Shown piece after piece: positions 16,394 to 22,778 of a stretch of 32,935 nucleotides of DNA; position 1 is the stretch's first letter; the number at the start of each line of letters is the position of its first letter. The DNA is from Atopobiaceae bacterium. Lineage in GTDB: Bacteria > Actinomycetota > Coriobacteriia > Coriobacteriales > Atopobiaceae. The translations under genes were made by a program, and so were the position numbers. The notes under the pieces were generated by a model. It had not been told where the DNA came from, did no database searches, and saw nothing but the letters and a program-made list of their open reading frames with translations. The stretch is taken from assembly GCA_017510785.1 (NCBI GenBank), contig JAFWMH010000079.1, forward strand, positions 1 through 32,935, in the 5' to 3' direction.

Positions 16394-16417
16394 GCTCTCA
16401 CAGCATGATGCGAGAGC
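16394..16417 (-). terminator. Hairpin after the PARG gene
   Basis: GCTCTC (16394-16399) and GAGAGC (16412-16417) can pair across a 12-base loop just after the PARG stop (16424, minus strand). No U-run follows, so intrinsic termination is uncertain. Confidence 0.3.
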
Positions 16418-16423
16418 AAGAGG

Positions 16424-17242
16424 CTAAGCCCGCCCAAACTCCGCGCAAAACGCGTCGTAGTTCTCCGTGCGCCGGGGCGGGCACCACACGGCGAACTCGA
16501 TTGCGTCGAACCACGTACCGAGCTCGTCGGTTGCCTGATGCCATGCCGAGGCAACCGCCCTTGGATCGTTGCAAAACGCACCGCAGCCAAACGCTCCCAG
16601 CACGAGCACTTTTGCGCCAAAGGACGCGGCAACCGAGAGGATGCGCCGCGCACGGACGAGATGTATTTGGCGCTGCTCGCTGGCGGGAAGCCCTCCCACG
16701 ACGAATCGCAGGTTCGGCGCCGCGCACGTGAGGACGTCCACCTCGAACCACTCCTCCCGCGGCAACGGCGTGGGAGGCATCCCATCCTCTTTGACGACGA
16801 CCACTCCAGGCGTGTAAATGCACGCGTCGCTCGAAAGCGAATTGCGCGCCGCGCGATTCGGCAGATAATACCCGTCCCACAGCCGCTGCTGGTCGAGGCA
16901 TGGGTAGAGCGTGCTACACCTGCACAGGCACTCCTCCTGTGCCGCGGAGCCGGACTTCACTCCCCCGCCCGGGTTTACCGGCGACGCGAAGTTGAGCACG
17001 GCGCACCGTGCATCGGGGTTCTCTGCTACAAGGCGACGTGCCGCCTCAAACGTTCGGTCCTGCGTAAGGGAAACCCGCACCGGCGACGGGTCTCGCACCA
17101 GCTCGGGAGTCGCAAGCGCGTCGTCCACATCGATGAGCCTCGTTTGCTCGCGAGACGCCTCAACCCGTCCGGCGAGCACCTCGCTGCGACACAGTTCCAT
17201 GGTGTTTGCAAAACAATCAATCAGTACGTCTCTTCTAGGCAT
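16424..17242 (-). CDS. Bacterial-type poly(ADP-ribose) glycohydrolase (TIGR02452 family)
   Basis: 272 residues with the macrodomain-like PARG catalytic loop NFASPVNPGGGVKSGSAAQEE: GGG at 92-94, seven residues, QEE at 102-104, where the second glutamate is the catalytic acid in the family. Supporting motifs are YTPGVVVVKED, ASFGAKVLVLGAFGCGAFCNDP and the terminal aromatic region. Such enzymes remove ADP-ribose chains, and in bacteria often lie near defence or toxin genes where they reverse ADP-ribosylation. The start at 17242 (ATG) gives the usual length; its ribosome site (GGCGG) is modest. It is transcribed alone, opposite to the defence genes on its left. Length and motifs are complete, so it should be active. 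Confidence 0.88.
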   Translation of the reverse strand: MPRRDVLIDCFANTMELCRSEVLAGRVEASREQTRLIDVDDALATPELVRDPSPVRVSLTQDRTFEAARRLVAENPDARCAVLNFASPVNPGGGVKSGSAAQEECLCRCSTLYPCLDQQRLWDGYYLPNRAARNSLSSDACIYTPGVVVVKEDGMPPTPLPREEWFEVDVLTCAAPNLRFVVGGLPASEQRQIHLVRARRILSVAASFGAKVLVLGAFGCGAFCNDPRAVASAWHQATDELGTWFDAIEFAVWCPPRRTENYDAFCAEFGRA

Positions 17243-17275
17243 CTGGCCACCGCCTTGTTATGTAAATCTTCCATT

Positions 17276-17304
17276 TGATTGTATCGAAATCTGATTGTAT
17301 CAAA
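17276..17304. repeat. Two 13-bp direct repeats in the PARG promoter region
   Basis: TGATTGTATCGAA (17276-17288) and TGATTGTATCAAA (17292-17304) have a 16-bp period. On the minus strand they contain TACAAT and TTTGAT, so they may be a promoter or operator 35-60 bp upstream of the PARG start. Confidence 0.45.
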
Positions 17305-17395
17305 GCGGTGGGAAACATATTCACCCTTCGGCTGCCATGCATGGGCATTTCACCGAAGTGAGAGCCCAGGAAATCAAACAATATAAATTTGTTAG

Positions 17396-17401
17396 TATAA
17401 T
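17396..17401 (+). promoter_or_regulatory. -10 element before the leader-ribbon gene
   Basis: A perfect TATAAT sits in an AT-rich stretch 38 bp upstream of the ATG at 17440. The -35 region (around 17373) is poor. Confidence 0.4.
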
Positions 17402-17439
17402 ACGCTCAGTTCCATAGACTTCCAGAAGGAAGATCGCTA

Positions 17440-17718
17440 ATGAAGTTCGAAGACCTAACTGAGGAGCAAAAGGCCAAGGTTGTTGGCAAGTCCCCCGAAG
17501 AGATTTTGGCAATCGCCAAGGAGGAAGGGTATCCACTTAGCGAGGAGGAGCTGGACCAATTGTCGGGCAGCGGCTTTCGCGAGATGTGGGTAGCCGATAC
17601 GAAGACGATTACGTGCCCGAAATGTCGTGTAATCATTCACGTTGCCATCAAACCTGGCAAAACGGAGTACATGTGCACGGTGTGCCACCGCAAGTTCAAG
17701 TATCCGTATACCCAGTAG
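17440..17718 (+). CDS. Small protein: Nif11-like leader joined to a four-cysteine ribbon
   Basis: 92 residues. Residues 1-45 read like a Nif11-type leader: LTEEQKAK, then SPEEILAIAKEEGYPLSEEEL, ending at LSGSG (41-45), where Nif11 leaders end in GG/GS before the core peptide. The remainder has an invariant-looking CPKC (59-62) and CTVC (79-82) separated by 16 residues, with charged and aromatic residues between, like a zinc ribbon. RBS AAGGA lies 8-10 bp upstream. It is a single-gene unit with its own -10 and no modifying enzyme adjacent. Either it is an RiPP-like precursor with a cysteine core, or the leader-like helix was adopted by a small zinc-binding protein. The second reading is simpler; the leader resemblance is my observation. 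Confidence 0.7.
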   Translation: MKFEDLTEEQKAKVVGKSPEEILAIAKEEGYPLSEEELDQLSGSGFREMWVADTKTITCPKCRVIIHVAIKPGKTEYMCTVCHRKFKYPYTQ

Positions 17719-17769
17719 CTCCCTCAAAACAACGCGTCGCGTTCGTGGGGCATGGTCGGTGCGGCCATG

Positions 17770-17853
17770 CGACTTCACTCCAAAATGGACGTCCTCGTCA
17801 AGAAAATAAATTAGTGGCGTAGTATCCAGAAATATTCGCTTACACCCTGTCAT
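17770..17853 (-). pseudogene. Truncated VapC (PIN-domain) toxin, first 28 codons
   Basis: Starting at ATG 17853, overlapping the end of the antitoxin gene by 14 bases, the frame reads KRIFLDTTPLIYFLDED then VHFGVKS. This matches the start of PIN-domain toxins, including the first catalytic aspartate (FLDT). Similarity stops at about codon 28, and further in-frame sequence is the reverse of the neighbouring gene. The other three acidic residues of a PIN nuclease are missing, so no toxin is made. Confidence 0.7.
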
Positions 17854-18079
17854 TCGCACGCAGCTCCCTCACGTACGCATCCGCCTCACCGGCTTCAGGG
17901 AACAACTTCTTTCCGCGACCCGTATAGACTCCCAAATCTACCACCCTAGAGTCTACAACCCCAGGACTCGATGACACAGGATCTATAATGGTCACGAAGA
18001 GCCTCTGTCCTTGTACAAGCTCGACGCTCTCGTCTAGAACAATCTGGCCTCCGTCAAAGCGGGCGCCAACTGTTGCCAT
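17840..18079 (-). CDS. VapB-like antitoxin, toxin partner truncated
   Basis: 79-residue protein. The N-terminal AbrB-like hairpin (VGARFDGGQIVLDESVEL, then QGQRLFVTIID) is a DNA-binding fold used by antitoxins. The C-terminal tail (AGEADAYVRELRANDRV) would wrap a PIN toxin. The strong AGGAGG lies 12 bp before ATG 18079; GTG 18082 is an equally possible start. Its stop overlaps the remnant vapC. With the toxin gone, the gene is an orphan that may persist as a regulator or as protection against related toxins. Its promoter region contains an inverted repeat at 18110-18123. Confidence 0.75.
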   Translation of the reverse strand: MATVGARFDGGQIVLDESVELVQGQRLFVTIIDPVSSSPGVVDSRVVDLGVYTGRGKKLFPEAGEADAYVRELRANDRV

Positions 18080-18109
18080 CACGTTCAACCGCCTCCTAAA
18101 CTACAACCC

Positions 18110-18130
18110 CGTAACCGTTTACGCTAGTTT
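18110..18130. promoter_or_regulatory. Possible antitoxin operator
   Basis: CGTAACCGTTTACG (18110-18123) is an inverted repeat (CGTAA, four bases, TTACG), and GTTTAC occurs twice, 10 bp apart. It lies about 30 bp upstream of the antitoxin start, where VapB-type autoregulation would act. Confidence 0.35.
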
Positions 18131-18243
18131 ACACTATCGCAGGGTTCATCTTCCGCAACAGCAGACACCACAGCCCAAGTCCGAAAAAGCAAAGAATGCA
18201 CCATGATCTGCGCTCCGCTTTATGCTTTCGCTGCATACGCAAC

Positions 18244-18252
18244 TGGTACAAT
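18244..18252 (+). promoter_or_regulatory. Extended -10 promoter of the esterase gene
   Basis: TGGTACAAT matches an extended -10 (TGn plus TACAAT), 25 bp upstream of ATG 18278. The -35 is weak. Confidence 0.4.
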
Positions 18253-18277
18253 TTCCCCAGCAACGAAAGGAGCGCAT

Positions 18278-19210
18278 ATGGAACTTAAGGCTTGGGAGTA
18301 CGAAGACCTACCTGCATTCGACGAACCCGTCGAGGGAGCACGCTGGATCGAAACAACCGGCGACGAGGTCGGCGCACGCTACGTTCCCAACGTGGAGTAT
18401 GAGTACGTGGACGGCGTGTCGCGCGTGCTCCAAATACTCATTCCGAACAGCCGCAACCACAAGGCTCCGCGACCGGACCGCGCCGCAAGCCAAACCTACC
18501 CATGCATCGTGTACGTTCAGGGCTCTGCATGGATGACGCAAGACGTGTACGCAAACCTGCCGTGCATCGCGCGCCTGGCCGAGTTCGGCTACGTGGTGGC
18601 CATCGTCCAATACCGCGAGAGCGGCATAGGCGTGTTCCCCGACCAAGTGCGCGACGCGCGCAACGCCATTCGCTTCATGCGCACGCACGCAACCGAATAC
18701 GCCGTCGACCCCACGCGCGTTGCCGTGATGGGCGACTCGTCGGGTGGCCACATCGCGACCTTCACGGGCATCCTTCACGACGACGGATCCGAGCACGACC
18801 TCTACCCGGGCGTTTCGGGCGAACCCGCCGCAATCGTGGACTTTTACGGCTCCACCGACCTGACCTTCGACGACTCGAATCCCTCCACACCCAACCACAA
18901 CCTTCCCGACTCGCCCGAGGGCCTCGTCATGGGAGGGGCCAACCTGCGCGAGGACGCCGCCGCACGCGAAGCACTCACGACGCGCTGCAACATCGACGAA
19001 AACACGTCCATGCCACCCGTCCTCATCATGCACGGCACCAAGGACCGCATCGTAAACACCCGCTGCAGCGTGCTGCTTCATAAGCACCTCGTCGCAACAG
19101 GCCACTCGTCGCAACTCTTCTTGCTGCGCGGCGCCGATCACGGAGGTCCAGAGTTCTGGACACCCACCACGCTCGGCATCGTAGACAAGTTCCTCCGAAA
19201 GTCCCTGTAA
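18278..19210 (+). CDS. Alpha/beta hydrolase, BD-FAE/HSL-like esterase
   Basis: 310 residues. The oxyanion region reads CIVYVQGSAWM, replacing the usual HGG with QGS. The nucleophile elbow is GDSSGGH, the acid is in HGTKDRIV, and the catalytic histidine is in RGADHGG. The order and spacing fit the BD-FAE/hormone-sensitive-lipase type esterases that cleave acyl esters of carbohydrates or small alcohols. No signal peptide is present, so it acts in the cytoplasm. ATG 18278 has AAAGGAG 5 bp upstream; an upstream frame adds 25 codons without homology. It is followed 49 bp later by the LytS-type kinase, perhaps in the same transcript. Substrate unknown. Confidence 0.85.
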   Translation: MELKAWEYEDLPAFDEPVEGARWIETTGDEVGARYVPNVEYEYVDGVSRVLQILIPNSRNHKAPRPDRAASQTYPCIVYVQGSAWMTQDVYANLPCIARLAEFGYVVAIVQYRESGIGVFPDQVRDARNAIRFMRTHATEYAVDPTRVAVMGDSSGGHIATFTGILHDDGSEHDLYPGVSGEPAAIVDFYGSTDLTFDDSNPSTPNHNLPDSPEGLVMGGANLREDAAAREALTTRCNIDENTSMPPVLIMHGTKDRIVNTRCSVLLHKHLVATGHSSQLFLLRGADHGGPEFWTPTTLGIVDKFLRKSL

Positions 19211-19259
19211 AGCACCTTCCTAAGGAGTTTGTCTCGCGAGGAGCATCGAGGAGGCACTC

Positions 19260-20615
19260 ATGTTCACCATGCACGAGCTTAACATTTCCGTCGAGATGGG
19301 CGGCGCGATGTTTTGCGCCATCTGCGCCATATGCGCTGTGCTGTTCTCTTCCATCGAGCGCAGGTATCGTTGGTACCTCATGACTATGTTCACCGCGGTG
19401 TTCTTCGCCCTCACTGGCGATGCCCTCGGCGACATATTTACCGGTCGCCCCGGACTTCTCGCCACGATCGCCACCCACGCGGGACATCCCGCGTACTACA
19501 TCGGTGCCTACGTGTTGCTCGGGCTTTATGTATCGTATCTTTGTGGACGCATCGAGGACGCCACCGGCATCGTGTATCGACGCACGCGCATCGCTGCATG
19601 GATAACGTGTTTCTTGTGGTCGCTGCTCATGATACTCGGACTGTTTTACTACATGGACGCCAACAATAATTATCACCGCACCGAGCTGTACTGGCTCGCA
19701 CAGCTTCCCATCATACTGTGCGGCATCATTAGCGTTGCCTTCCTCTTACGCTCACGCAAGCAACTCAATTCAAAGGCCTTTTACTGCATGCTGCTCTACT
19801 CCCTCGCTCCCGCCATCGGCGCAATCGCGCAGATCGCCACGCGCTCAATAAACTTCACCGCAATAGCCGTCTCCGCTGGCCTCATCGTATTGTTCCTCGA
19901 GATGCAAGGCCACTCGGCACAACTGCTGCAAGAGCGAACTGAACAGCTCGCCCGCTCGCGTGAGGAGCTCACCGAAAACCGCATCGCGGTGATGGTCTCT
20001 CAAATTCAACCGCATTTTATGTTTAACACCCTCGACAGCATTTACTATTTATGTTTGACCGATTCGCAGCTTGCGGCCGACGCAGTAGACAAGTTCTCTA
20101 CGTATTTGCGCGCGAATCTCGCCTCGCTCGACCGCACCACGCCCATCCCGCTCCCCACCGAAATAGCCCATGTGCGGACGTATCTCGAACTGGAAAAGAT
20201 GTCGAAGGCGGAGTTGCTCGAGTACACTATTGAGGTCCAGGCGGAAGACTTTGCCGTGCCGGCTCTTTCGGTACAAACGCTCGTGGAAAACGCCGTGCGA
20301 CACGGTACGGGCAAGCGGCCAGGCGGAGGCACCGTAAGCGTTTCCGTGGAAGACGCTGGCAGCGCCTACGAAGTATGGGTGGTAGACAACGGCGTTGGGT
20401 TCGACGCAACCGCCGAGCCGGCACCCGGACGACATACGGGCATTCAAAACACGCGAGCACGACTCGAGGCCATGTGCAATGGAGAGCTAATCATAAAAAG
20501 TGAGCTCGGCAAGGGTACGACGGCTCTTATCCGCATTCCCAAGGAATCCGCGGGGATTCATGAGGACGCGCAGTTCTATTCGCACGACTCAAAGATGTGG
20601 GAGGTAACGCCATGA
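19260..20615 (+). CDS. LytS-type membrane sensor histidine kinase
   Basis: 451 residues. About six hydrophobic segments fill residues 15-215. A short coiled stretch (220-240) leads to the His_kinase domain, SQIQPHFMFNTLDS with H252 as phosphorylation site. The ATPase domain has LVENAVRHG (N344), the DNGVGFD box and KGTTALIRI. The large multi-pass sensor and the QPHFxFN motif are typical of LytS/YehU kinases, which detect membrane or small-molecule signals. GAGGAGG stands 5 bp before the ATG. The end overlaps the response regulator start (ATGA), so the two form one cognate system. Signal unknown. Confidence 0.9.
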   Translation: MFTMHELNISVEMGGAMFCAICAICAVLFSSIERRYRWYLMTMFTAVFFALTGDALGDIFTGRPGLLATIATHAGHPAYYIGAYVLLGLYVSYLCGRIEDATGIVYRRTRIAAWITCFLWSLLMILGLFYYMDANNNYHRTELYWLAQLPIILCGIISVAFLLRSRKQLNSKAFYCMLLYSLAPAIGAIAQIATRSINFTAIAVSAGLIVLFLEMQGHSAQLLQERTEQLARSREELTENRIAVMVSQIQPHFMFNTLDSIYYLCLTDSQLAADAVDKFSTYLRANLASLDRTTPIPLPTEIAHVRTYLELEKMSKAELLEYTIEVQAEDFAVPALSVQTLVENAVRHGTGKRPGGGTVSVSVEDAGSAYEVWVVDNGVGFDATAEPAPGRHTGIQNTRARLEAMCNGELIIKSELGKGTTALIRIPKESAGIHEDAQFYSHDSKMWEVTP

Positions 20616-21400
20616 GAATCGTTGCCGTCGACGACATGCCCCTGCCCCGCAAGGCGTTGGAGCGCGCCATTCGCGATGCCAACCCAGCCGCCGAAGTTCT
20701 TGCGTGTGCGAGCGGCGACGAGGTGCTCGCACTCGCAGACCTCACGAGTTGCGACGTCGTGTTCGCCGATATCGACATGCCGAGCATGAGCGGCATTGAG
20801 CTCGCATTACGCCTTAAGCAGATAAACCCACGCATAAACGTAATATTCGTAACAGGCTATGGCGACTACATGGCCGATGCGTTCGCCATGCATACCTCCG
20901 GCTATGTGATGAAGCCGGTTACGGCACTCAAAATTGCAAACGAACTCGAAAACCTTCGCTATCCCCCTTGGACTCACCAGAATGCGTCCAGCGCGCTCTT
21001 GGTGCGGTGCTTCGGCAACTTCGAGGTGCTCGCTCATGGCGAGCCGGTAGCATTCGGACGCGCGAAAGCCAAGGAGCTGTTCGCGTATCTTGTAGACCGC
21101 CGCGGCGCACTGTGCCCGAACGGCGAGGTCGAGACGGTTCTGTGGGAAGAGAGACCTGCCTCGCGCTCGCTGCGTTCGTATTTGCGAACTACCGTCGCCC
21201 AAATGCGCTCCGCTCTGCGCGAGGTTGGCTACGAAGACGTCGTAGTCAAACGTCGCGGAGTAATCGGCATTCGCACCGATTCCCTCGCGTGCGACTACTA
21301 CCGCTATCTCGATGGCGATCCACTCGCCATCAACGCCTTTCGCGGGGAGTACATGTCCCAGTACTCGTGGGCCGAGGTGACGCGCGCGTCGCTGATCTAA
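20612..21400 (+). CDS. Response regulator with SARP-like winged-helix output
   Basis: 262 residues. The receiver domain begins MRIVAVDDMP, the phosphoacceptor is D53 in FADIDMPSMSG, and the conserved lysine is in YVMKPV. The C-terminal part (about 130-262) starts VRCFGNFEVLAHGEPV, continues with AKAKELFAYLVDRRGALC and a SYLRTTVAQMRSALREVGY helix. This is the OmpR-like DNA-binding fold of SARP-type activators, rather than the LytTR domain usually paired with LytS kinases. That swap is seen in Actinobacteria. RBS GGGAGG stands 7 bp upstream, and the ATG lies in the last codons of the kinase. It is followed by a terminator-like hairpin. Confidence 0.9.
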   Translation: MRIVAVDDMPLPRKALERAIRDANPAAEVLACASGDEVLALADLTSCDVVFADIDMPSMSGIELALRLKQINPRINVIFVTGYGDYMADAFAMHTSGYVMKPVTALKIANELENLRYPPWTHQNASSALLVRCFGNFEVLAHGEPVAFGRAKAKELFAYLVDRRGALCPNGEVETVLWEERPASRSLRSYLRTTVAQMRSALREVGYEDVVVKRRGVIGIRTDSLACDYYRYLDGDPLAINAFRGEYMSQYSWAEVTRASLI

Positions 21401-21408
21401 CAACGGGG

Positions 21409-21444
21409 ACGTGACGACGGGGACGGAGGGTGTTGTCACGTTTC
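21409..21444 (+). terminator. Hairpin after the response regulator
   Basis: ACGTGACGAC (21409-21418) can pair with GTTGTCACGT (21432-21441) as a 10-bp stem with one G-U pair and a 13-base loop, followed by TTTCC. A plausible intrinsic terminator for the kinase-regulator operon; the U-run is short. Confidence 0.5.
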
Positions 21445-21607
21445 CAATCGCCGATCTTGGTGGCACGTACCCACGAGCAACCTTTTCGCATCCCGCCGCG
21501 CAGGTCCATTTGGGCCAAACCGTTTGCGCCAAACCGCAGCCATCGGTATGCACTTTTGTTGCGCTTCGTGGCATATGATTCCCACGGGAACGTCACGGGA
21601 AGGGCAC

Positions 21608-22117
21608 ATGGGGACTCGGCGGGAAACACACAATCGCGACGAACAGTATTTCGAGCGTTTATATCTAGAGAGCTTCGGGCAGGTGTATCGATACGTCTTG
21701 TCGTGCGTAAGCGATGCGCGTTCCGCCGAAGACATAACTGCCGAGGCGTATTTGCGGGCCGCGAGGAACTTTGGGCGTTTCGACGAGACGCGTGCGCGAT
21801 TCTCGACGTGGGTTATTGCAATCGCACGCAACTGCCTTGCCGACTACTTTAAAACTACCACCACAACTATTTCGCTCGACGAGCTTCCCGATGACGTTAT
21901 TACTGTTGAGGACCTCCCCACCGTTCTAAACGAAGACGCCGAACTTGTTCGTTCTCTCCTTGCTACGCTTTCCAAGAGTGAGCGTGCCATCGTTCGCATG
22001 CGGTATCTTGAGGGCAAGCGCAACGTACAGATTGCCAAGGAGCTGGGAATCAACCAGTCAACAGTCGCTAGTCGGTTGCAGCGCGCCCTCGCAAAAATGC
22101 GAAATACAGCTATTTGA
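21608..22117 (+). CDS. ECF-type RNA polymerase sigma factor
   Basis: 169 residues. Region 2 has FERLYLESFGQVYRYVLS, then DARSAEDITAEAYLRAARNFGRFDETRARFSTWVIAIARNCLADYFK. Region 4 has LLATLSKSERAIVRMRYLEGKRNVQIAKELGINQSTVASRLQRALAKMR, the helix-turn-helix that reads the -35 element. The N-terminal sigma 1 and region 3 are absent, as in ECF sigmas. ATG 21608 has GGGAAGGG upstream; the frame extends 28 codons earlier without homology. No anti-sigma with a membrane helix follows. The small gene at 22297-22524 may be its regulator. Target promoters unknown. Confidence 0.9.
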   Translation: MGTRRETHNRDEQYFERLYLESFGQVYRYVLSCVSDARSAEDITAEAYLRAARNFGRFDETRARFSTWVIAIARNCLADYFKTTTTTISLDELPDDVITVEDLPTVLNEDAELVRSLLATLSKSERAIVRMRYLEGKRNVQIAKELGINQSTVASRLQRALAKMRNTAI

Positions 22118-22296
22118 TTATTTCTTCAAATTCTTGGGATAAAACCTATTCTCTTTTCGTATTATATATGCGGCGCAAACATGAGACGCTGCACAGGCAC
22201 CACGACACGTCAGGCACCAGAACACATTTCGCGATAGGGGCTTTCTCCGTGGAAAATTCAACGCAAGGCCATCGCACGCAACAAAGAGAGGCATGC

Positions 22297-22524
22297 GTGG
22301 GCAAGCGGAACATCGAAGGGCTACTCAAGTGGTACTACGCCACTGAAGAGGCTAGGTTTTGCGAGACTCTGCTGCAGCGCTGCTTGCAAAAGCTCGACGA
22401 CAGCTGCGACGAGCAGATGAGCGACGAGGAACTCGGGCTTCTCTCCGCTGCAGGCAACGAACTTGTGAAGCAGCGGCTTGACCTCACGATGTGGTCCCCG
22501 CGGTTGCACGAACAGACTGTATAA
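22297..22524 (+). CDS. Small unknown protein downstream of the ECF sigma factor
   Basis: 75 residues, strongly helical and acidic, starting GKRNIEGLLKWYY with two tyrosines, then a long helix containing ARFCETLLQRCLQKLDD, then DEQMSDEELGLLSAAGNELVKQRL. No family recognised. The GTG start (22297) has GAGAGG 5 bp upstream. The same frame is open upstream to 22114 but gives an irregular sequence with no ribosome site. Its position 179 bp after the sigma gene makes a regulatory partner plausible. Three cysteines (one lies near the N-terminal half) could sense redox or metal, a guess only. Confidence 0.6.
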   Translation: MGKRNIEGLLKWYYATEEARFCETLLQRCLQKLDDSCDEQMSDEELGLLSAAGNELVKQRLDLTMWSPRLHEQTV

Positions 22525-22778
22525 CGTTTATCGCATAGCATTCGGTGCGTGGATCGCAAGCCTCCGTCGCAGACACGGCCGCTCGGCGCCCGGCATCTCC
22601 CGACGCAGCAACTCGTCGCTCGGACCGTAAAAATAGTGGGCACGTAATGTCGCGATGCTGATGAAGGAGCGCCTGCGAACTGGGGTTTTGCGAAAAGCCC
22701 GCGACTTCGGCCCCACTATCTTTGATGAAGGGGAGCGAAAGCCGCGGCAACGTTGTGATGCCGCTCAACGATCGCCCT

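Noticed and set aside
18308..19141. Minus-strand frame opposite the esterase
   Set aside because: Shadow of a gene whose catalytic motifs are on the plus strand; rich in His/Val from codon bias.
22528..22716. 62-codon minus-strand frame between the unknown small gene and the SPOR gene
   Set aside because: No ribosome site or family resemblance; overlaps another open frame of similar length.
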